In this document: piece by piece, positions 1 through 9,507 of the stretch | Position numbering within the stretch: the first letter of the stretch is position 1 | How the letters are laid out: the number at the start of each line of letters is the position of its first letter | Assembly: GCF_002483315.1 (NCBI RefSeq) | Contig: NZ_DLHR01000012.1 | Location: 160,407 to 218,349, forward strand | DNA: 57,943 bases | Reading direction: 5' to 3' | Source: Flavobacterium sp. UBA7663 | GTDB taxonomy: Bacteria > Bacteroidota > Bacteroidia > Flavobacteriales > Flavobacteriaceae | The notes under the pieces: generated by a model | What the model was told of the DNA's origin: nothing | What the model saw: the letters and a program-made list of their open reading frames with translations, nothing else | Database searches by the model: none | Position numbers and translations under genes: made by a program

Positions 1-2495
1 GTTGGATCAGTATCGTCAATGATGGTAAAGGTTGCTGAAGTAGTAGAAGTGTTTCCACAATCATCAGTAGCAGTAAAAGTTACTGTAGCTGAACCCGTTG
101 CTCCACACGTATCAGAAACTGATGCGAAGTTATTTGTCCAAGTTACATTCGAACAAACATCCGAAGCTACAGCACCACCGTTGGAAGCTAACCAAGCGTT
201 TAGTTGAGTAGTATTTCCATTGCCATCACATTGTACTTCTAAGTTAGCAGCTTGAGTGGTGATTGTTGGATCAGTATCGTCGTTGATATTAAAAGTTTGT
301 ATAATTGTTTGAGTGCTACATGATGTAATTATTGTAAATGTTCTTGTTACAACAAGAGGACAATTACCATTTGTAGTATCAACATAAGAAATGTTATAAT
401 TTAATTGATTATTGGATACGTTTCCACCTGCATTAATAAAATCTTGAAGGCTAATATTAATAAGTGTTTCACTATATACTAAAGGAGTAATTACCGAGGT
501 ATTGCATCCATTTAAATTAACAGCTTGTGGAGATGTAATTGTAGGGCTTCCAACAATAATAATTTGTAAGGTATAATAACAACCATTAGCATTTGGTGGT
601 ACGGCATAGTAATCCATACTTCCTAGTGTATTTGGAAATGGATTTGAACTTGTATATTCAATTGTATTTCCTGTTACTGGATAACTATTGTAAAATTGTG
701 TTCCAATAGGATAATTTGATGCAATTGAATTGAAAGGAACTTGAGATATTGGACTACAATAATTAAAAACCAGTTCAGTATTCGTATTTTGACAGTTTTG
801 ATTAATAAAGTTTGTAGCATCAATAGTTGTTGTAATAGGATCTAAAATTGGGTCTCCTAAGCATAATCCACTACTAACGTATCCTTGAATAAATGGTTTA
901 TTAATAATTTGAATACCAGTTACAGCACCAATACCATTTATAAAACCGTATAATGATGCTGAAGGAACACAATTTGGATTTTTTAAAAGAAAACAATCTT
1001 CGGTAATTCTAACTTTATATTTTAGTTCTCCTAAAACTGTTGTTGGAGTGTTAGGAACAGGAAGTGTGCCAATATCCCAAATCAAACTTCCAGAAGGGCC
1101 ATCACTTGGGTTAAAATAAACATTGTTTGGAGTAGGTAGTGGACTAAAATTTATTATGCCCGATTGACTACCATTTACAAATGTTGTTGTGTAAGGTAAT
1201 TGAATTTTTATTTGTGTATTATTTATGCTTTCAGTTCCTTCATTTAAAATTTTTATTGAGTATTCAATTTCTTGTCCAGGAGTTACTGTAGTTGTGCTAG
1301 TTGCAGGTAATCCATTTATTGTAACTAAGGACATAACACCTTCTGGATCTGGAATATATGCATCAACAGCCATAGCAGCCATAAAGATAACATAAGTGTC
1401 TTGCGTTGAGCCATATCTTAGTGTAGTAGATGTTTGATTATTTGCTATCACTGTATTACCTGGATTAGGAATATTAAACATTGAAATATCTAATCCAGTA
1501 TTGTTTACAAGATTTGGACTCCTTGTATTACCACCAGTTTGAATGGATGAATTGAAAAAATTATTTGTTGAGTTGTCTGTATGATTTAGGGCTTGCCAAT
1601 TATTATCACTTGATCTAAGTATATTGAAATAATCTCCACTAATACTTCTATCTCCTTCACCAGCCATTAATCCGAGTTTAATATTTACTTGACCTGTCTG
1701 AACAGCATTAAATCCAGAAATTGGAATTTGATGACTTACAGTCGTACTTCCTTGCACATAAGCATGACCATCAAAAATGGTAATATCACGCCATTTCATT
1801 TTAGAGTTTTCATAAACTACAATGATTCCCCAACCTCCATAATAACCTGTTCCACCACCATTTCCTTCTACAAGTGCGATGTCAGCAACTGTATATTGAC
1901 CTAAACCATTTGTTTTTACGTATTCTGTAATTTCTGCAAATGCAGAATACATAAAACCATCATTGTTCTGTGGATAATAAATATCATTGGTTCCAGCTGT
2001 AATTTCTGTATAAGTAGCTGCTGATGGACCTTTTAATTGAACTTTCCTTTTATTAAACGTTTTAGTAACTGAGTTTTTTGTGACGTTAAAAGTATCTGGA
2101 CTATTTGAACCATCTGATGCTCTTCCTGTCCAGTATAAACCAGCAAAAACTATTTTTGAACATTCAGGAATGGCTCCATTTTCAGTTGAAAAAGTCAAAT
2201 TTGCACTTGATGAATTGAAAGTATTTGAATTTCCATCAACATCGACATATACCATGTTGTTATTGCTATTTGGTTCATTTACATCGTAATTGTTAAGTGT
2301 TAAATTAGTGTTTCCTATTATTGTAAAATCTCCCTTAATGTTGTAAATACTTGTTGAAGGTGATGAAATAGGCTCTCTTGGAGTAAAACCCACTCTTACT
2401 TGAGAATGCATAGCATAACTACATATTAAAAACACAACTAATATTAAATACTTTCCACTAAAACTTACATCTGATGAGTAATTTTTTGTTTTCAT
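1..2495 (-). CDS. Large secreted repeat adhesin, gliding-motility-like, 3' end outside window
   Basis: An open frame runs from ATG at 2495 down to base 1 without a stop, at least 831 residues. The N-terminus has a hydrophobic signal segment (about residues 16-30). A domain of about 300 residues follows, with YWTG, GGWGIIVVYE and FDGHAYVQG stretches, as seen in secreted Flavobacterium surface proteins. Next come a DUF11-like region (PGQEIEYSIKILNEGTE) and Ig/HYR-like repeats rich in Cys, Thr and DDTDPTI. The repeats near bases 1-60 and 265-300 resemble each other at DNA level. Proteins of this build usually end in a T9SS type B sorting domain; that part is outside the window. Likely an exported adhesin or gliding-motility-associated protein. 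It follows the small secreted gene 10 bp upstream, probably in one transcript. Confidence 0.85.
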   Translation of the reverse strand, partial: MKTKNYSSDVSFSGKYLILVVFLICSYAMHSQVRVGFTPREPISSPSTSIYNIKGDFTIIGNTNLTLNNYDVNEPNSNNNMVYVDVDGNSNTFNSSSANLTFSTENGAIPECSKIVFAGLYWTGRASDGSNSPDTFNVTKNSVTKTFNKRKVQLKGPSAATYTEITAGTNDIYYPQNNDGFMYSAFAEITEYVKTNGLGQYTVADIALVEGNGGGTGYYGGWGIIVVYENSKMKWRDITIFDGHAYVQGSTTVSHQIPISGFNAVQTGQVNIKLGLMAGEGDRSISGDYFNILRSSDNNWQALNHTDNSTNNFFNSSIQTGGNTRSPNLVNNTGLDISMFNIPNPGNTVIANNQTSTTLRYGSTQDTYVIFMAAMAVDAYIPDPEGVMSLVTINGLPATSTTTVTPGQEIEYSIKILNEGTESINNTQIKIQLPYTTTFVNGSQSGIINFSPLPTPNNVYFNPSDGPSGSLIWDIGTLPVPNTPTTVLGELKYKVRITEDCFLLKNPNCVPSASLYGFINGIGAVTGIQIINKPFIQGYVSSGLCLGDPILDPITTTIDATNFINQNCQNTNTELVFNYCSPISQVPFNSIASNYPIGTQFYNSYPVTGNTIEYTSSNPFPNTLGSMDYYAVPPNANGCYYTLQIIIVGSPTITSPQAVNLNGCNTSVITPLVYSETLINISLQDFINAGGNVSNNQLNYNISYVDTTNGNCPLVVTRTFTIITSCSTQTIIQTFNINDDTDPTITTQAANLEVQCDGNGNTTQLNAWLASNGGAVASDVCSNVTWTNNFASVSDTCGATGSATVTFTATDDCGNTSTTSATFTIIDDTDP

Positions 2496-2505
2496 AATTT
2501 GAGAT

Positions 2506-2976
2506 TTATTGTGGAACACTTATTTGATAAGTTATAATTAAATTAAGATTATTAAGGTTTATCACAGTTGGATAGCTTATATAATCTGTTTCAATAATAA
2601 TGTGTAGTAATTCTAAATTTGTTAGCACGTTAATAGCTTCCAAATTAATAGGATTAACATTATTTCTTAGTCTAAGAATACAATACTTTAGATTAGATAT
2701 TTGAGAAGTATCTATTCGATTTATAAGGTTTAAACGTTCATAACGAATGTCTAAAATAGTTGGACTAGTAGATGAACTTCTAGAGAAATGGTTAGATTCT
2801 GTAGAAACTAAGTCATTTGAATTAAGAATAAAGTCAACTTTGCTTTTTAGTTCATTGTTAGATTGAAACACAACATCATTATAATTGTGAATTTGTTGAG
2901 CTTTACTACTAATTATACTCAGGTAAAAAAAACATAAAACTAATGTTCTACGTTTTAATTTTAATAAACTTTCCAT
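2506..2976 (-). CDS. Small secreted protein of unknown function
   Basis: 156 residues. The start MESLLKLKRRTLVLCFFYLS is a basic then hydrophobic signal peptide, with likely cleavage after SSKAQ (about residue 27). The rest is rich in Asn, Leu and Ile. Its C-terminal half (NLKYCILRLRNN, LTNLELLHIIIE, INLNNLNLII) has the rhythm of leucine-rich-repeat strands, but there are too few turns to call an LRR domain. It ends 10 bp before the big adhesin on the same strand, so the two are likely cotranscribed and may act together at the cell surface. No recognised family. Confidence 0.65.
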   Translation of the reverse strand: MESLLKLKRRTLVLCFFYLSIISSKAQQIHNYNDVVFQSNNELKSKVDFILNSNDLVSTESNHFSRSSSTSPTILDIRYERLNLINRIDTSQISNLKYCILRLRNNVNPINLEAINVLTNLELLHIIIETDYISYPTVINLNNLNLIITYQISVPQ

Positions 2977-3242
2977 AATAATAATTTTACTAAATTAATG
3001 ATTACAGTAAGTTGATTTTAAGGTTGGGTTTAGGGGTAAAAAATGAAGTTAAGTTCAGAAAAAAATGGGGTAGCACAATTTTTTGTTATAGCTAAATTAC
3101 TCAAAAACTAATAGTTAGCTACAATTAGTGTTGTGTTTTCGATAAAGTGTTAAAAAAAATCTATTAACTAACTTAAAATTGATAAAAGCTTTAACTTCTA
3201 ATTCAAAAAAAATGAGTAATTTAATTTTCTAAACTAATAACT

Positions 3243-3746
3243 ATGAAAAATTTAATACTTATTAGACATTCTAAATCAAGTTGGGATGCACCAGTTCAGG
3301 ATATTGACAGATCTATCTCACAACGGGGTGTTAAGGATGCGCATTTAATCGCTTCTAAAACACCAAAAATTTTACCTCCATCTTACATTGTTTGGTGCAG
3401 TAAAGCAAAACGAACACAAGAAACGGCTTTTATTTTTTCACAATACTTGTCTATTCCTTTAGAAACAATTCGGTTTTCAGAGGATTTGTACACTTTTGAT
3501 GCTAAGAGCTTAGAAAAAAGCATAAAAAAATGTGAAAATTCATATGATAGCCTAATTCTTTTCGGACATAATGAAGCTATTACAAAATTTGTTAATAAAT
3601 TTGGAGACCTTTATATAGATAATGTGCCAACATCTGGTGTAGTTGCTTTGCAATTTGATACTGATGATTGGAATAACATCTCACAAGGACAAACTAAAGC
3701 AACATTATTTCCAAGCCAGTTTAAAAATGAACAATCCTACAAATAA
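3243..3746 (+). CDS. sixA: SixA-like histidine phosphatase
   Basis: 167 residues of the histidine phosphatase (phosphoglycerate mutase-like) superfamily. Catalytic RHS is at residues 8-10 with His9, a conserved Arg lies in KRTQET near residue 57, and the second His is in LFGHNEA (His109). The compact size and LIRHSKSSW start fit the SixA group, which removes phosphate from phosphohistidine. The last 20 bases overlap ppk1, and ppx follows, so this is the first gene of a polyphosphate operon. PPK1 works through a phosphohistidine intermediate, so a role in tuning it is plausible but inferred. Confidence 0.85.
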   Translation: MKNLILIRHSKSSWDAPVQDIDRSISQRGVKDAHLIASKTPKILPPSYIVWCSKAKRTQETAFIFSQYLSIPLETIRFSEDLYTFDAKSLEKSIKKCENSYDSLILFGHNEAITKFVNKFGDLYIDNVPTSGVVALQFDTDDWNNISQGQTKATLFPSQFKNEQSYK

Positions 3747-5811
3747 CTATATAGATAGAGAAAAAAGTTGGTTAACATTTAACGCAAGAGTACTTCAAGA
3801 AGCTAATGATGAGAATGTACCTTTATTAGATAGATTTCGTTTTCTTGGAATTTTTTCCAATAATTTAGATGAGTTTTTCAGAGTTCGTTACGCGGCCATT
3901 CGTCGTATGAGTCTTGAAACTTCTGATACCGAAAAAATTCTAGGTGTTCCAGCTGAGCAATTGCTTAAAGAAATTACCGATATTGTTATCGAACAACAAT
4001 CGGAAAGCTTACGTATATTAAGTGAAATCGAAAAAAAATTAGAAAAAGAGAATATCTATATTATTAACGAAAAGCAAGTAACTAAAGATCAAGAGATTTT
4101 TATTCACGATTATTTCATTCAAAAGGTAAGTCCGGCTGTAGTAACTATCATGTTAAATGACTTAGAAGAATTTCCGCTTCTAAAAGATACTTCAGGATAT
4201 TTAGCCATAAAATTAGTAATGAATTCGGGAATTCCTCAAAAAGAAATTCGTTATGCTGTTATTGAAATTCCGAATACGATTAATCGATTTGTAGTTTTAC
4301 CTTCAAATTCTGAAAAGCAGTATATTATTCTTTTAGATGATGTTATACGTCTTAACTTAAATAGTATCTTTAATATATTTGATTATGAAAGCATTTCGGC
4401 TAACATGATTAAAATTACCCGTGATGCTCAGTTAGAATTCGATAGTGATTTGAGTAAAAGTTTAATGGAAAAAATTTCTAACTCGGTTAAAGAAAGAAGA
4501 GTAGGTGAACCCGTTCGTTTTGTTTATGATCAAGCCATTGGTAAAGATACTTTGGAATTTTTCCTAAAAGGAATGAATATTTTAAGTTCTGATAGTATTA
4601 TTCCTGGAGGAAGATATCACAATCGTAGAGATTATATGAACTTCCCAAATTTGGGTCGTTACGATTTATTATACAGAGAAAATCTACCATTACCCGTTCA
4701 AGGATTATCATTAGAAGGAAGTATTTTAGAACGAATTAAAAAGAAAGATTACTTGCTTTACGCACCTTATCAGTCTTTTTCTTATATCATTAAATTTTTG
4801 CGAGAAGCGGCTTTAGATCCTAAAGTAGCTTCTATAAAAATTACATTGTATCGTTTGGCTAAGAATTCTCAAATCGTGAGTTCTTTGATAAATGCGGCTA
4901 AAAACGGAAAAAAAGTAACCGTTCAAATCGAATTACAAGCGCGTTTTGATGAAGAGAGTAATATTTCTTATTCCGAACAAATGCAAACCGAAGGAATTGA
5001 ATTGATTTTTGGTGTTAAAGGTTTAAAAGTACACAGTAAAATTTGTGTTATCGAGCGCATTGAAGATGGAAGAGTGAAACGTTACGGATTAGTTTCAACA
5101 GGAAATTTTAATGAAAATTCGGCAAAAGTATATACAGATGTGACTTTATTTACAAGTAATGCTGAAATTTTAAAAGATGCTGCTAAGATTTTCGATTTCT
5201 TTGATGTGAACTATCGAGTGCATCGTTACAAACATTTAATAGTTTCGCCTCATTATACACGAACTCGTTTTAATAAGTTAATCGATAGAGAAATTTTAAA
5301 TGCTCTTTCCGGAAAAGAAGCGTATATTAAATTGAAAATGAACAGTATATCCGATTTTAAAATGACGGATAAATTGTATGAAGCTAGTAAAGCTGGAGTA
5401 AAAGTTCAATTGATCATTAGAGGAATTTGCTGTTTAATTCCAGGTGTAAAAGGATTAAGCGAAAATATTGAAGCGATTAGTATCGTTGATAATTATTTAG
5501 AACATTCCCGAATTTACATTTTCGGAAATGCAGGCGATCCTGAAGTGTATATTTCGTCGGCCGATTTCATGACACGTAATTTAGATGCAAGGGTAGAAGT
5601 AACGTGTCCTATTTACGATCCTGAAATTAAAAAAGAATTAATTGAAACGTTTGAAATTGGTTGGAAAGCCAATGTAAAAGCAAGAATTCATTCAGCCGAT
5701 TTACTAAATCAGTACAGAAAACGCGGCGATGAAAAACCGTTCAGAGCTCAACAAGAAATGTACAATTATTATCAAAACAAGTTAGACGTAATTGCAGAAG
5801 ATGTGCAATAA
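3727..5811 (+). CDS. ppk1: Polyphosphate kinase 1
   Basis: 694 residues from ATG 3727, the usual length for PPK1, which reversibly transfers the ATP gamma-phosphate to polyphosphate. The frame could extend upstream to 3643, but that lies inside sixA. The chosen start gives the family N-terminus (YIDREKSWLTFNARVLQEA). The catalytic His sits in KVHSKIC at residue 436, matching E. coli His435. The second phospholipase-D-like half is present (STGNFNENSAKVYTD and SSADFMTRNLDARVEV). It overlaps sixA by 20 bp and ppx begins 10 bp after its stop, indicating tight coupling of synthesis and breakdown. Confidence 0.97.
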   Translation: MNNPTNNYIDREKSWLTFNARVLQEANDENVPLLDRFRFLGIFSNNLDEFFRVRYAAIRRMSLETSDTEKILGVPAEQLLKEITDIVIEQQSESLRILSEIEKKLEKENIYIINEKQVTKDQEIFIHDYFIQKVSPAVVTIMLNDLEEFPLLKDTSGYLAIKLVMNSGIPQKEIRYAVIEIPNTINRFVVLPSNSEKQYIILLDDVIRLNLNSIFNIFDYESISANMIKITRDAQLEFDSDLSKSLMEKISNSVKERRVGEPVRFVYDQAIGKDTLEFFLKGMNILSSDSIIPGGRYHNRRDYMNFPNLGRYDLLYRENLPLPVQGLSLEGSILERIKKKDYLLYAPYQSFSYIIKFLREAALDPKVASIKITLYRLAKNSQIVSSLINAAKNGKKVTVQIELQARFDEESNISYSEQMQTEGIELIFGVKGLKVHSKICVIERIEDGRVKRYGLVSTGNFNENSAKVYTDVTLFTSNAEILKDAAKIFDFFDVNYRVHRYKHLIVSPHYTRTRFNKLIDREILNALSGKEAYIKLKMNSISDFKMTDKLYEASKAGVKVQLIIRGICCLIPGVKGLSENIEAISIVDNYLEHSRIYIFGNAGDPEVYISSADFMTRNLDARVEVTCPIYDPEIKKELIETFEIGWKANVKARIHSADLLNQYRKRGDEKPFRAQQEMYNYYQNKLDVIAEDVQ

Positions 5812-5821
5812 TAAAAGATAG

Positions 5822-6712
5822 ATGATTACAATAAAAAAATACGCGGCTATCGATATCGGTTCCAATGCCATGAGGTTATTGGTAACAAATATTGTAGAGC
5901 AAGAAGGTTGCGCTCCTCAATTCAACAAAAGTTCCTTGGTTCGTGTTCCAATTCGTTTGGGTCAAGATGCGTTTACGGTTGGCGAAATTTCAGAAGAAAA
6001 TATCGATCGAATGGTAGATGCCATGAAAGCATTTAAATTATTAATGAAAGTTCACAAAGTAGAACAATATCGTGCTTGCGCAACTTCAGCCATGCGAGAA
6101 GCGTATAATGGAAAAGAAGTTGTCGAAATCATTAAGAAAAAAGCTGATATTAAAATTGATATTATTGATGGTAAAAAAGAAGCAGCTATTATTGCAGCTT
6201 CCGATTTAAAACAATTTATAACTTCTGATAAAGCGTATTTATATGTAGATGTTGGTGGTGGAAGTACCGAATTCTCTCTGTTTTTCGAAGGAAAAATTAT
6301 TGCTTCAAAATCGTTCAAAAACGGAACCGTTCGCTTGTTAAATGAAATGGTGAACGATATCGTTTGGCAAGAAATGGAAAAATGGATTAAAGCCAATGTA
6401 GAACCATTCGAAAATATTACACTAATTGGTTCTGGTGGAAACATCAATAAATTATTCAAATTATCGGAGAAAAACCAAGATAAACCACTGTCTTACATGT
6501 ATGTGCAATCGCAATATCAAAAGTTAAACAGTATGACCTACGAACAACGTATTGCCGATTTAGGTTTAAACCCAGACCGTGCCGATGTAATTATTCCAGC
6601 AACAAGAATCTATTTAAACGCCATGAAATGGAGTGGAGCAAGACATATTTATGTTCCAAAAATTGGATTATCTGATGGTATCGTGAAGGCGATGTATTAT
6701 GGGAAGATTTGA
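5822..6712 (+). CDS. ppx: Exopolyphosphatase / Ppx-GppA family
   Basis: 296 residues of the ASKHA phosphatase fold. The N-terminal phosphate loop AAIDIGSNAMRLL (about residues 8-20) and the second loop VDVGGGSTEFSLF (about 140) are intact, as is IGSGGNINK in the C-terminal half. It corresponds to the short, two-domain form of Ppx/GppA without the C-terminal HD region of E. coli Ppx. It hydrolyses terminal phosphates of polyphosphate or (p)ppGpp pentaphosphate; sequence alone does not decide between them, but the position directly after ppk1 favours polyphosphate. Confidence 0.92.
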   Translation: MITIKKYAAIDIGSNAMRLLVTNIVEQEGCAPQFNKSSLVRVPIRLGQDAFTVGEISEENIDRMVDAMKAFKLLMKVHKVEQYRACATSAMREAYNGKEVVEIIKKKADIKIDIIDGKKEAAIIAASDLKQFITSDKAYLYVDVGGGSTEFSLFFEGKIIASKSFKNGTVRLLNEMVNDIVWQEMEKWIKANVEPFENITLIGSGGNINKLFKLSEKNQDKPLSYMYVQSQYQKLNSMTYEQRIADLGLNPDRADVIIPATRIYLNAMKWSGARHIYVPKIGLSDGIVKAMYYGKI

Positions 6713-6754
6713 TGATGTTTATTAGTTAGTAGCTATTTTAAAACGAAACTGCAA

Positions 6755-7489
6755 ATGAAGAAATTTACATTTATAATTTTAGTAATATTTTCACAAACAA
6801 TATTTTCACAGAAAAAAATGCGACCAATTGAAGAACTAATAAATGAATCCGATTCTGGTTGGCCATTAGTAACTGAGTTGGCAAAGTCTGCAAAAAATAA
6901 AGTTGAAATCTTGTCAGTTGATAAACAAAAAGCAAAGGATGCATTATTTAAAACTCAAGTTACAACACGCTCTCCAATGGGTTCAATCATATTCGAAACG
7001 GGCGGAATTTTAATAGATAATGGTTGGATTAGAATTTTAGGTTCTGGAAGTGCAAAATTAAACCGAAGTTTGCCCGAATGGAATCTTGGTAAAAGTTTTA
7101 TGGAATTTGGGCAAACATCACCATTTCTACTAGTCGCAGATGATGCAATTGGTGGATTCTTTATATTGAATGGTGGCGGACTTGGAAACGACTTTGGGAA
7201 AATCTATTATTTTGCTCCCGATAGTTTAGAATTCGAACCTCTTGATATAACATATACTGAATTTTTAATTTTTTGCTTTAATAATGATCTTGATGAATTT
7301 TATAATGACTTCAGATGGAAAACCTATAAAGAAGATGTAGCAAAACTAAATTGCGATAAAGTTTTTAATTTCTTCCCTTATTTATGGACAAAAGAAGGTA
7401 AAGATATTGAGAAATCATCGAAAAAAGTTGTTACAATTGAAGAGCAATATAACTTGAATTTAGAATTTAGAAAACAATTAGGATTTTAA
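6755..7489 (+). CDS. DUF2625 family protein with signal peptide
   Basis: 244 residues. A signal peptide (MKKFTFIILVIFSQTIFSQ) suggests export. The core matches the DUF2625 pattern: WPLVTELAKSAKNKVEIL, QVTTRSPMGS, GWIRILGSGS, DAIGGFFILNGG and GKIYYFAPDSLEFE. The biochemical role of the family is not known to me. It lies 42 bp after ppx on the same strand and is closed by a hairpin terminator, so it may be the last gene of the polyphosphate transcript or stand alone. Confidence 0.75.
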   Translation: MKKFTFIILVIFSQTIFSQKKMRPIEELINESDSGWPLVTELAKSAKNKVEILSVDKQKAKDALFKTQVTTRSPMGSIIFETGGILIDNGWIRILGSGSAKLNRSLPEWNLGKSFMEFGQTSPFLLVADDAIGGFFILNGGGLGNDFGKIYYFAPDSLEFEPLDITYTEFLIFCFNNDLDEFYNDFRWKTYKEDVAKLNCDKVFNFFPYLWTKEGKDIEKSSKKVVTIEEQYNLNLEFRKQLGF

Positions 7490-7495
7490 AAATAA

Positions 7496-7521
7496 AAACC
7501 GCCTACAACAGCGGTTTACTT
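7496..7521 (+). terminator. Hairpin terminator after the DUF2625 gene
   Basis: AAACCGC (7496-7502) pairs with GCGGTTT (7511-7517) around an 8-nt loop. The T run is short. It begins 6 bases after the stop codon. Confidence 0.6.
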
Positions 7522-7629
7522 GAATAACTATTTCCGGATTTTGGAATAAAATCTGATGCTTAAATGAATGATTTGATAAATTAGAGTTTTTTAATGTAAA
7601 TGAAAGCAAGTTTCAAAAATCAAAAAAAT

Positions 7630-9392
7630 CTAAACATCCAAATCAAAAGTCTTTCTCAACAATTCAATTGTAGGATTAATTTGTTTTAATCGTTCAAATT
7701 TTTCTTGTGGTGTAAAAGCGTATTTGTTTTCAACAGTTTCATTTACCACAACTTCAATAGTAATGTCGTGGTTGTGTAATTTTCCTCTTAAATAACCTAT
7801 TAATTCATGGCAACCCGTTAAAAATTCCTCTTTTGTACTTTGATTAGGAAGTTCTAAAGTAATGGTGGTTCCGTTTAAGGTTGGATCATTCATTTGCATG
7901 TAAGTCGCCATTAAACGCTTTCCAGAATCCGTCATTTTTTGAGCAAATTTATTCCATTGCAACAACATATCGGTTTCGTTAAAAACTTCCGAAGGCAATT
8001 CTTCTTTGTGTTTTTGATGCTGATTTTGTCGGGCTTCTAAGTCTTTTTTAGCTTTAATACTCGCTAATGAAAGTGCCGAAACTTTTGTTCCTGTCGGATT
8101 TAAATTGGTAAGAACTGGTTTTGGAATTTCTGGAACTATTGGCGCAGCTACTTCATTTTGAACTTGAGGAATTTCCGTAACTATAGGTTCTTTTACAATC
8201 GTTTCAGCAACTACAACAGGTTTTGATTCCTCTGTTGGAATTTGTGCTTTAATCGTTGAAACTTCAGTAATAGAGTAGGAGTTGTTCTTGTAATAAGTAG
8301 CAGGAATGATAAATTTAGCTACTTTTTTTTTTCTCCATCAAAAGTGATAGAGGCTAATTGCATCAAACAAAGTTCAACTAAAAGTCGCTGATTTTGACTG
8401 ACTTTAAATTTCAAATCACATTCGTTTGCCAATTCAATTCCTTTTATTAAAAAGTCGTGCATTGCTTTATGCGATTGCGCTGCATATAAAGCTTGCGCTT
8501 GTTCACCTGCTTCCAATAAAGGTAAAGTTGCAGGATTTTTACAAACCAATAAATCTCTAAAATGCGATGCTAAACCTGCAATAAAATGATGTCCGTCAAA
8601 ACCTTTTGCTAAAATATCATTGTAAGCAACTAATAAATCTGGAATTTTATTTTCTAAAATTAAATCGGTGATTTTTATGTAATATTCAAAATCTAATACG
8701 TTTAAATTTTCGGTAACGGCTTGTCTGGTAAGGTTTTTTCCGCAATATGAAACTACTCTGTCAAAAATTGACAAAGCATCACGCATAGCACCATCTGCTT
8801 TTTGAGCAATGATGTGTAAAGCATCATCTTCGTAAGCAACACCTTGTTCTTTAGCAATTTCGGCTAAATGTTCTTTTGCATCTTTAACCGTAATTCTTTT
8901 GAAATCAAATATTTGACAACGCGATAAAATCGTTGGGATAATTTTATGTTTTTCGGTAGTTGCTAAAATAAAAATAGCATGTTTTGGCGGTTCTTCTAAT
9001 GTTTTCAGGAAAGCATTAAAAGCAGCTTGTGAAAGCATGTGCACCTCGTCAATAATGTAAACCTTATATTTTCCTGTTTGTGGCGGTATTCTAACTTGGT
9101 CGATAATACTTCTGATATCATCTACACCATTGTTAGAAGCAGCATCTAATTCAAAAACGTTAAAAGAGAAATCCTCATACGGATCATCATAACCTTCTTG
9201 ATTGATTTTTCGAGCTAAAATACGGGCACAAGTAGTTTTTCCAACCCCACGAGGTCCAGTAAACAATAAGGCTTGTGCTAAGTGATTGGTTTCAATAGCA
9301 TTCAATAAAGTATTCGTAATAGCCTGCTGCCCCACAACATCTTTAAATGTTTGTGGACGGTATTTTCTGGCAGATACTATAAATTGTTCCAT
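7630..9392 (-). CDS. dnaX: DNA polymerase III tau subunit (full-length dnaX product, needs a -1 frameshift)
   Basis: The clamp-loader ATPase begins at MEQFIVSARKYRPQTF (ATG 9392). An upstream in-frame ATG at 9446 lies above a good promoter and is unlikely. Walker A GPRGVGKTT is at residues 46-54 and the DEVH box near 115; the SRC arginine-finger region is present. The four zinc-binding Cys of E. coli DnaX are missing. At the A10 run 8323-8332 the zero frame stops. A -1 shift continues without a stop through a Pro/Lys/Val-rich linker into a tau C-terminal domain (PSEVFNETDMLLQWNKFA) ending at 7630. The shifted product is 587 residues. It links clamp loader, polymerase core and helicase at the fork. 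Confidence 0.88.
8295..8336 (-). promoter_or_regulatory. dnaX slippery site and overlapping stem-loop
   Basis: In mRNA sense: GGAG, ten A (8332-8323), G, then the zero-frame TAG ends at 8319. The zero frame reads GAA AAA AAA AAG TAG, so it contains the heptamer A-AAA-AAG known from E. coli dnaX. AAGTAGC (8324-8318) can pair with GCTACTT (8301-8295) across a 16-nt loop, putting a 7-bp stem right on the slippery end and stop. Either ribosomal -1 slippage or RNA polymerase slippage on A10 would give tau. Confidence 0.75.
8319..9392 (-). CDS. dnaX: DNA polymerase III gamma subunit (zero-frame dnaX product)
   Basis: The zero frame reads 357 residues and ends GEKKK followed by TAG, directly after the A10 run. 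It keeps the whole AAA+ module (residues about 1-240) and the oligomerisation domain III (about 240-350) but lacks the linker and tau-specific domains. That is exactly the gamma form of E. coli and Thermus. Placement of the stop immediately after the slippery run, with the other frame fully open and homologous downstream, argues for programmed dual expression rather than a dead gene. Confidence 0.8.
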   Translation of the reverse strand: MEQFIVSARKYRPQTFKDVVGQQAITNTLLNAIETNHLAQALLFTGPRGVGKTTCARILARKINQEGYDDPYEDFSFNVFELDAASNNGVDDIRSIIDQVRIPPQTGKYKVYIIDEVHMLSQAAFNAFLKTLEEPPKHAIFILATTEKHKIIPTILSRCQIFDFKRITVKDAKEHLAEIAKEQGVAYEDDALHIIAQKADGAMRDALSIFDRVVSYCGKNLTRQAVTENLNVLDFEYYIKITDLILENKIPDLLVAYNDILAKGFDGHHFIAGLASHFRDLLVCKNPATLPLLEAGEQAQALYAAQSHKAMHDFLIKGIELANECDLKFKVSQNQRLLVELCLMQLASITFDGEKKK

Positions 9393-9408
9393 ACGAATTA
9401 TTGATTTA

Positions 9409-9439
9409 CAAATATAGGTTGTGAAATTCCAAAAAACAA
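9409..9439 (-). promoter_or_regulatory. dnaX promoter
   Basis: Minus-strand TTG (9439-9437), 20-bp gap, TATATTTG (9416-9409), an exact Bacteroidota -33/-7 match. The implied transcript start lies about 10 nt before ATG 9392, which decides the start codon. Confidence 0.7.
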
Positions 9440-9507
9440 GTTCCAAATTCCAATTTGAAAAGAATCTTTATAAAAGTTATTCACAATTTGCCTAAGAAAA
9501 AATGAGA

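Noticed and set aside
6052..6459. Long antisense frame within ppx
   Set aside because: It lies entirely inside a well-supported gene on the other strand and has no family features; the same holds for other antisense frames such as 30485-30790 and 49589-50020.
7998..8319. A gap between two separate minus-strand genes, or a dnaX pseudogene
   Set aside because: The -1 frame is open and codes for a plausible linker, and the break falls exactly on A10 with an immediate stop, so programmed frameshifting explains it better.
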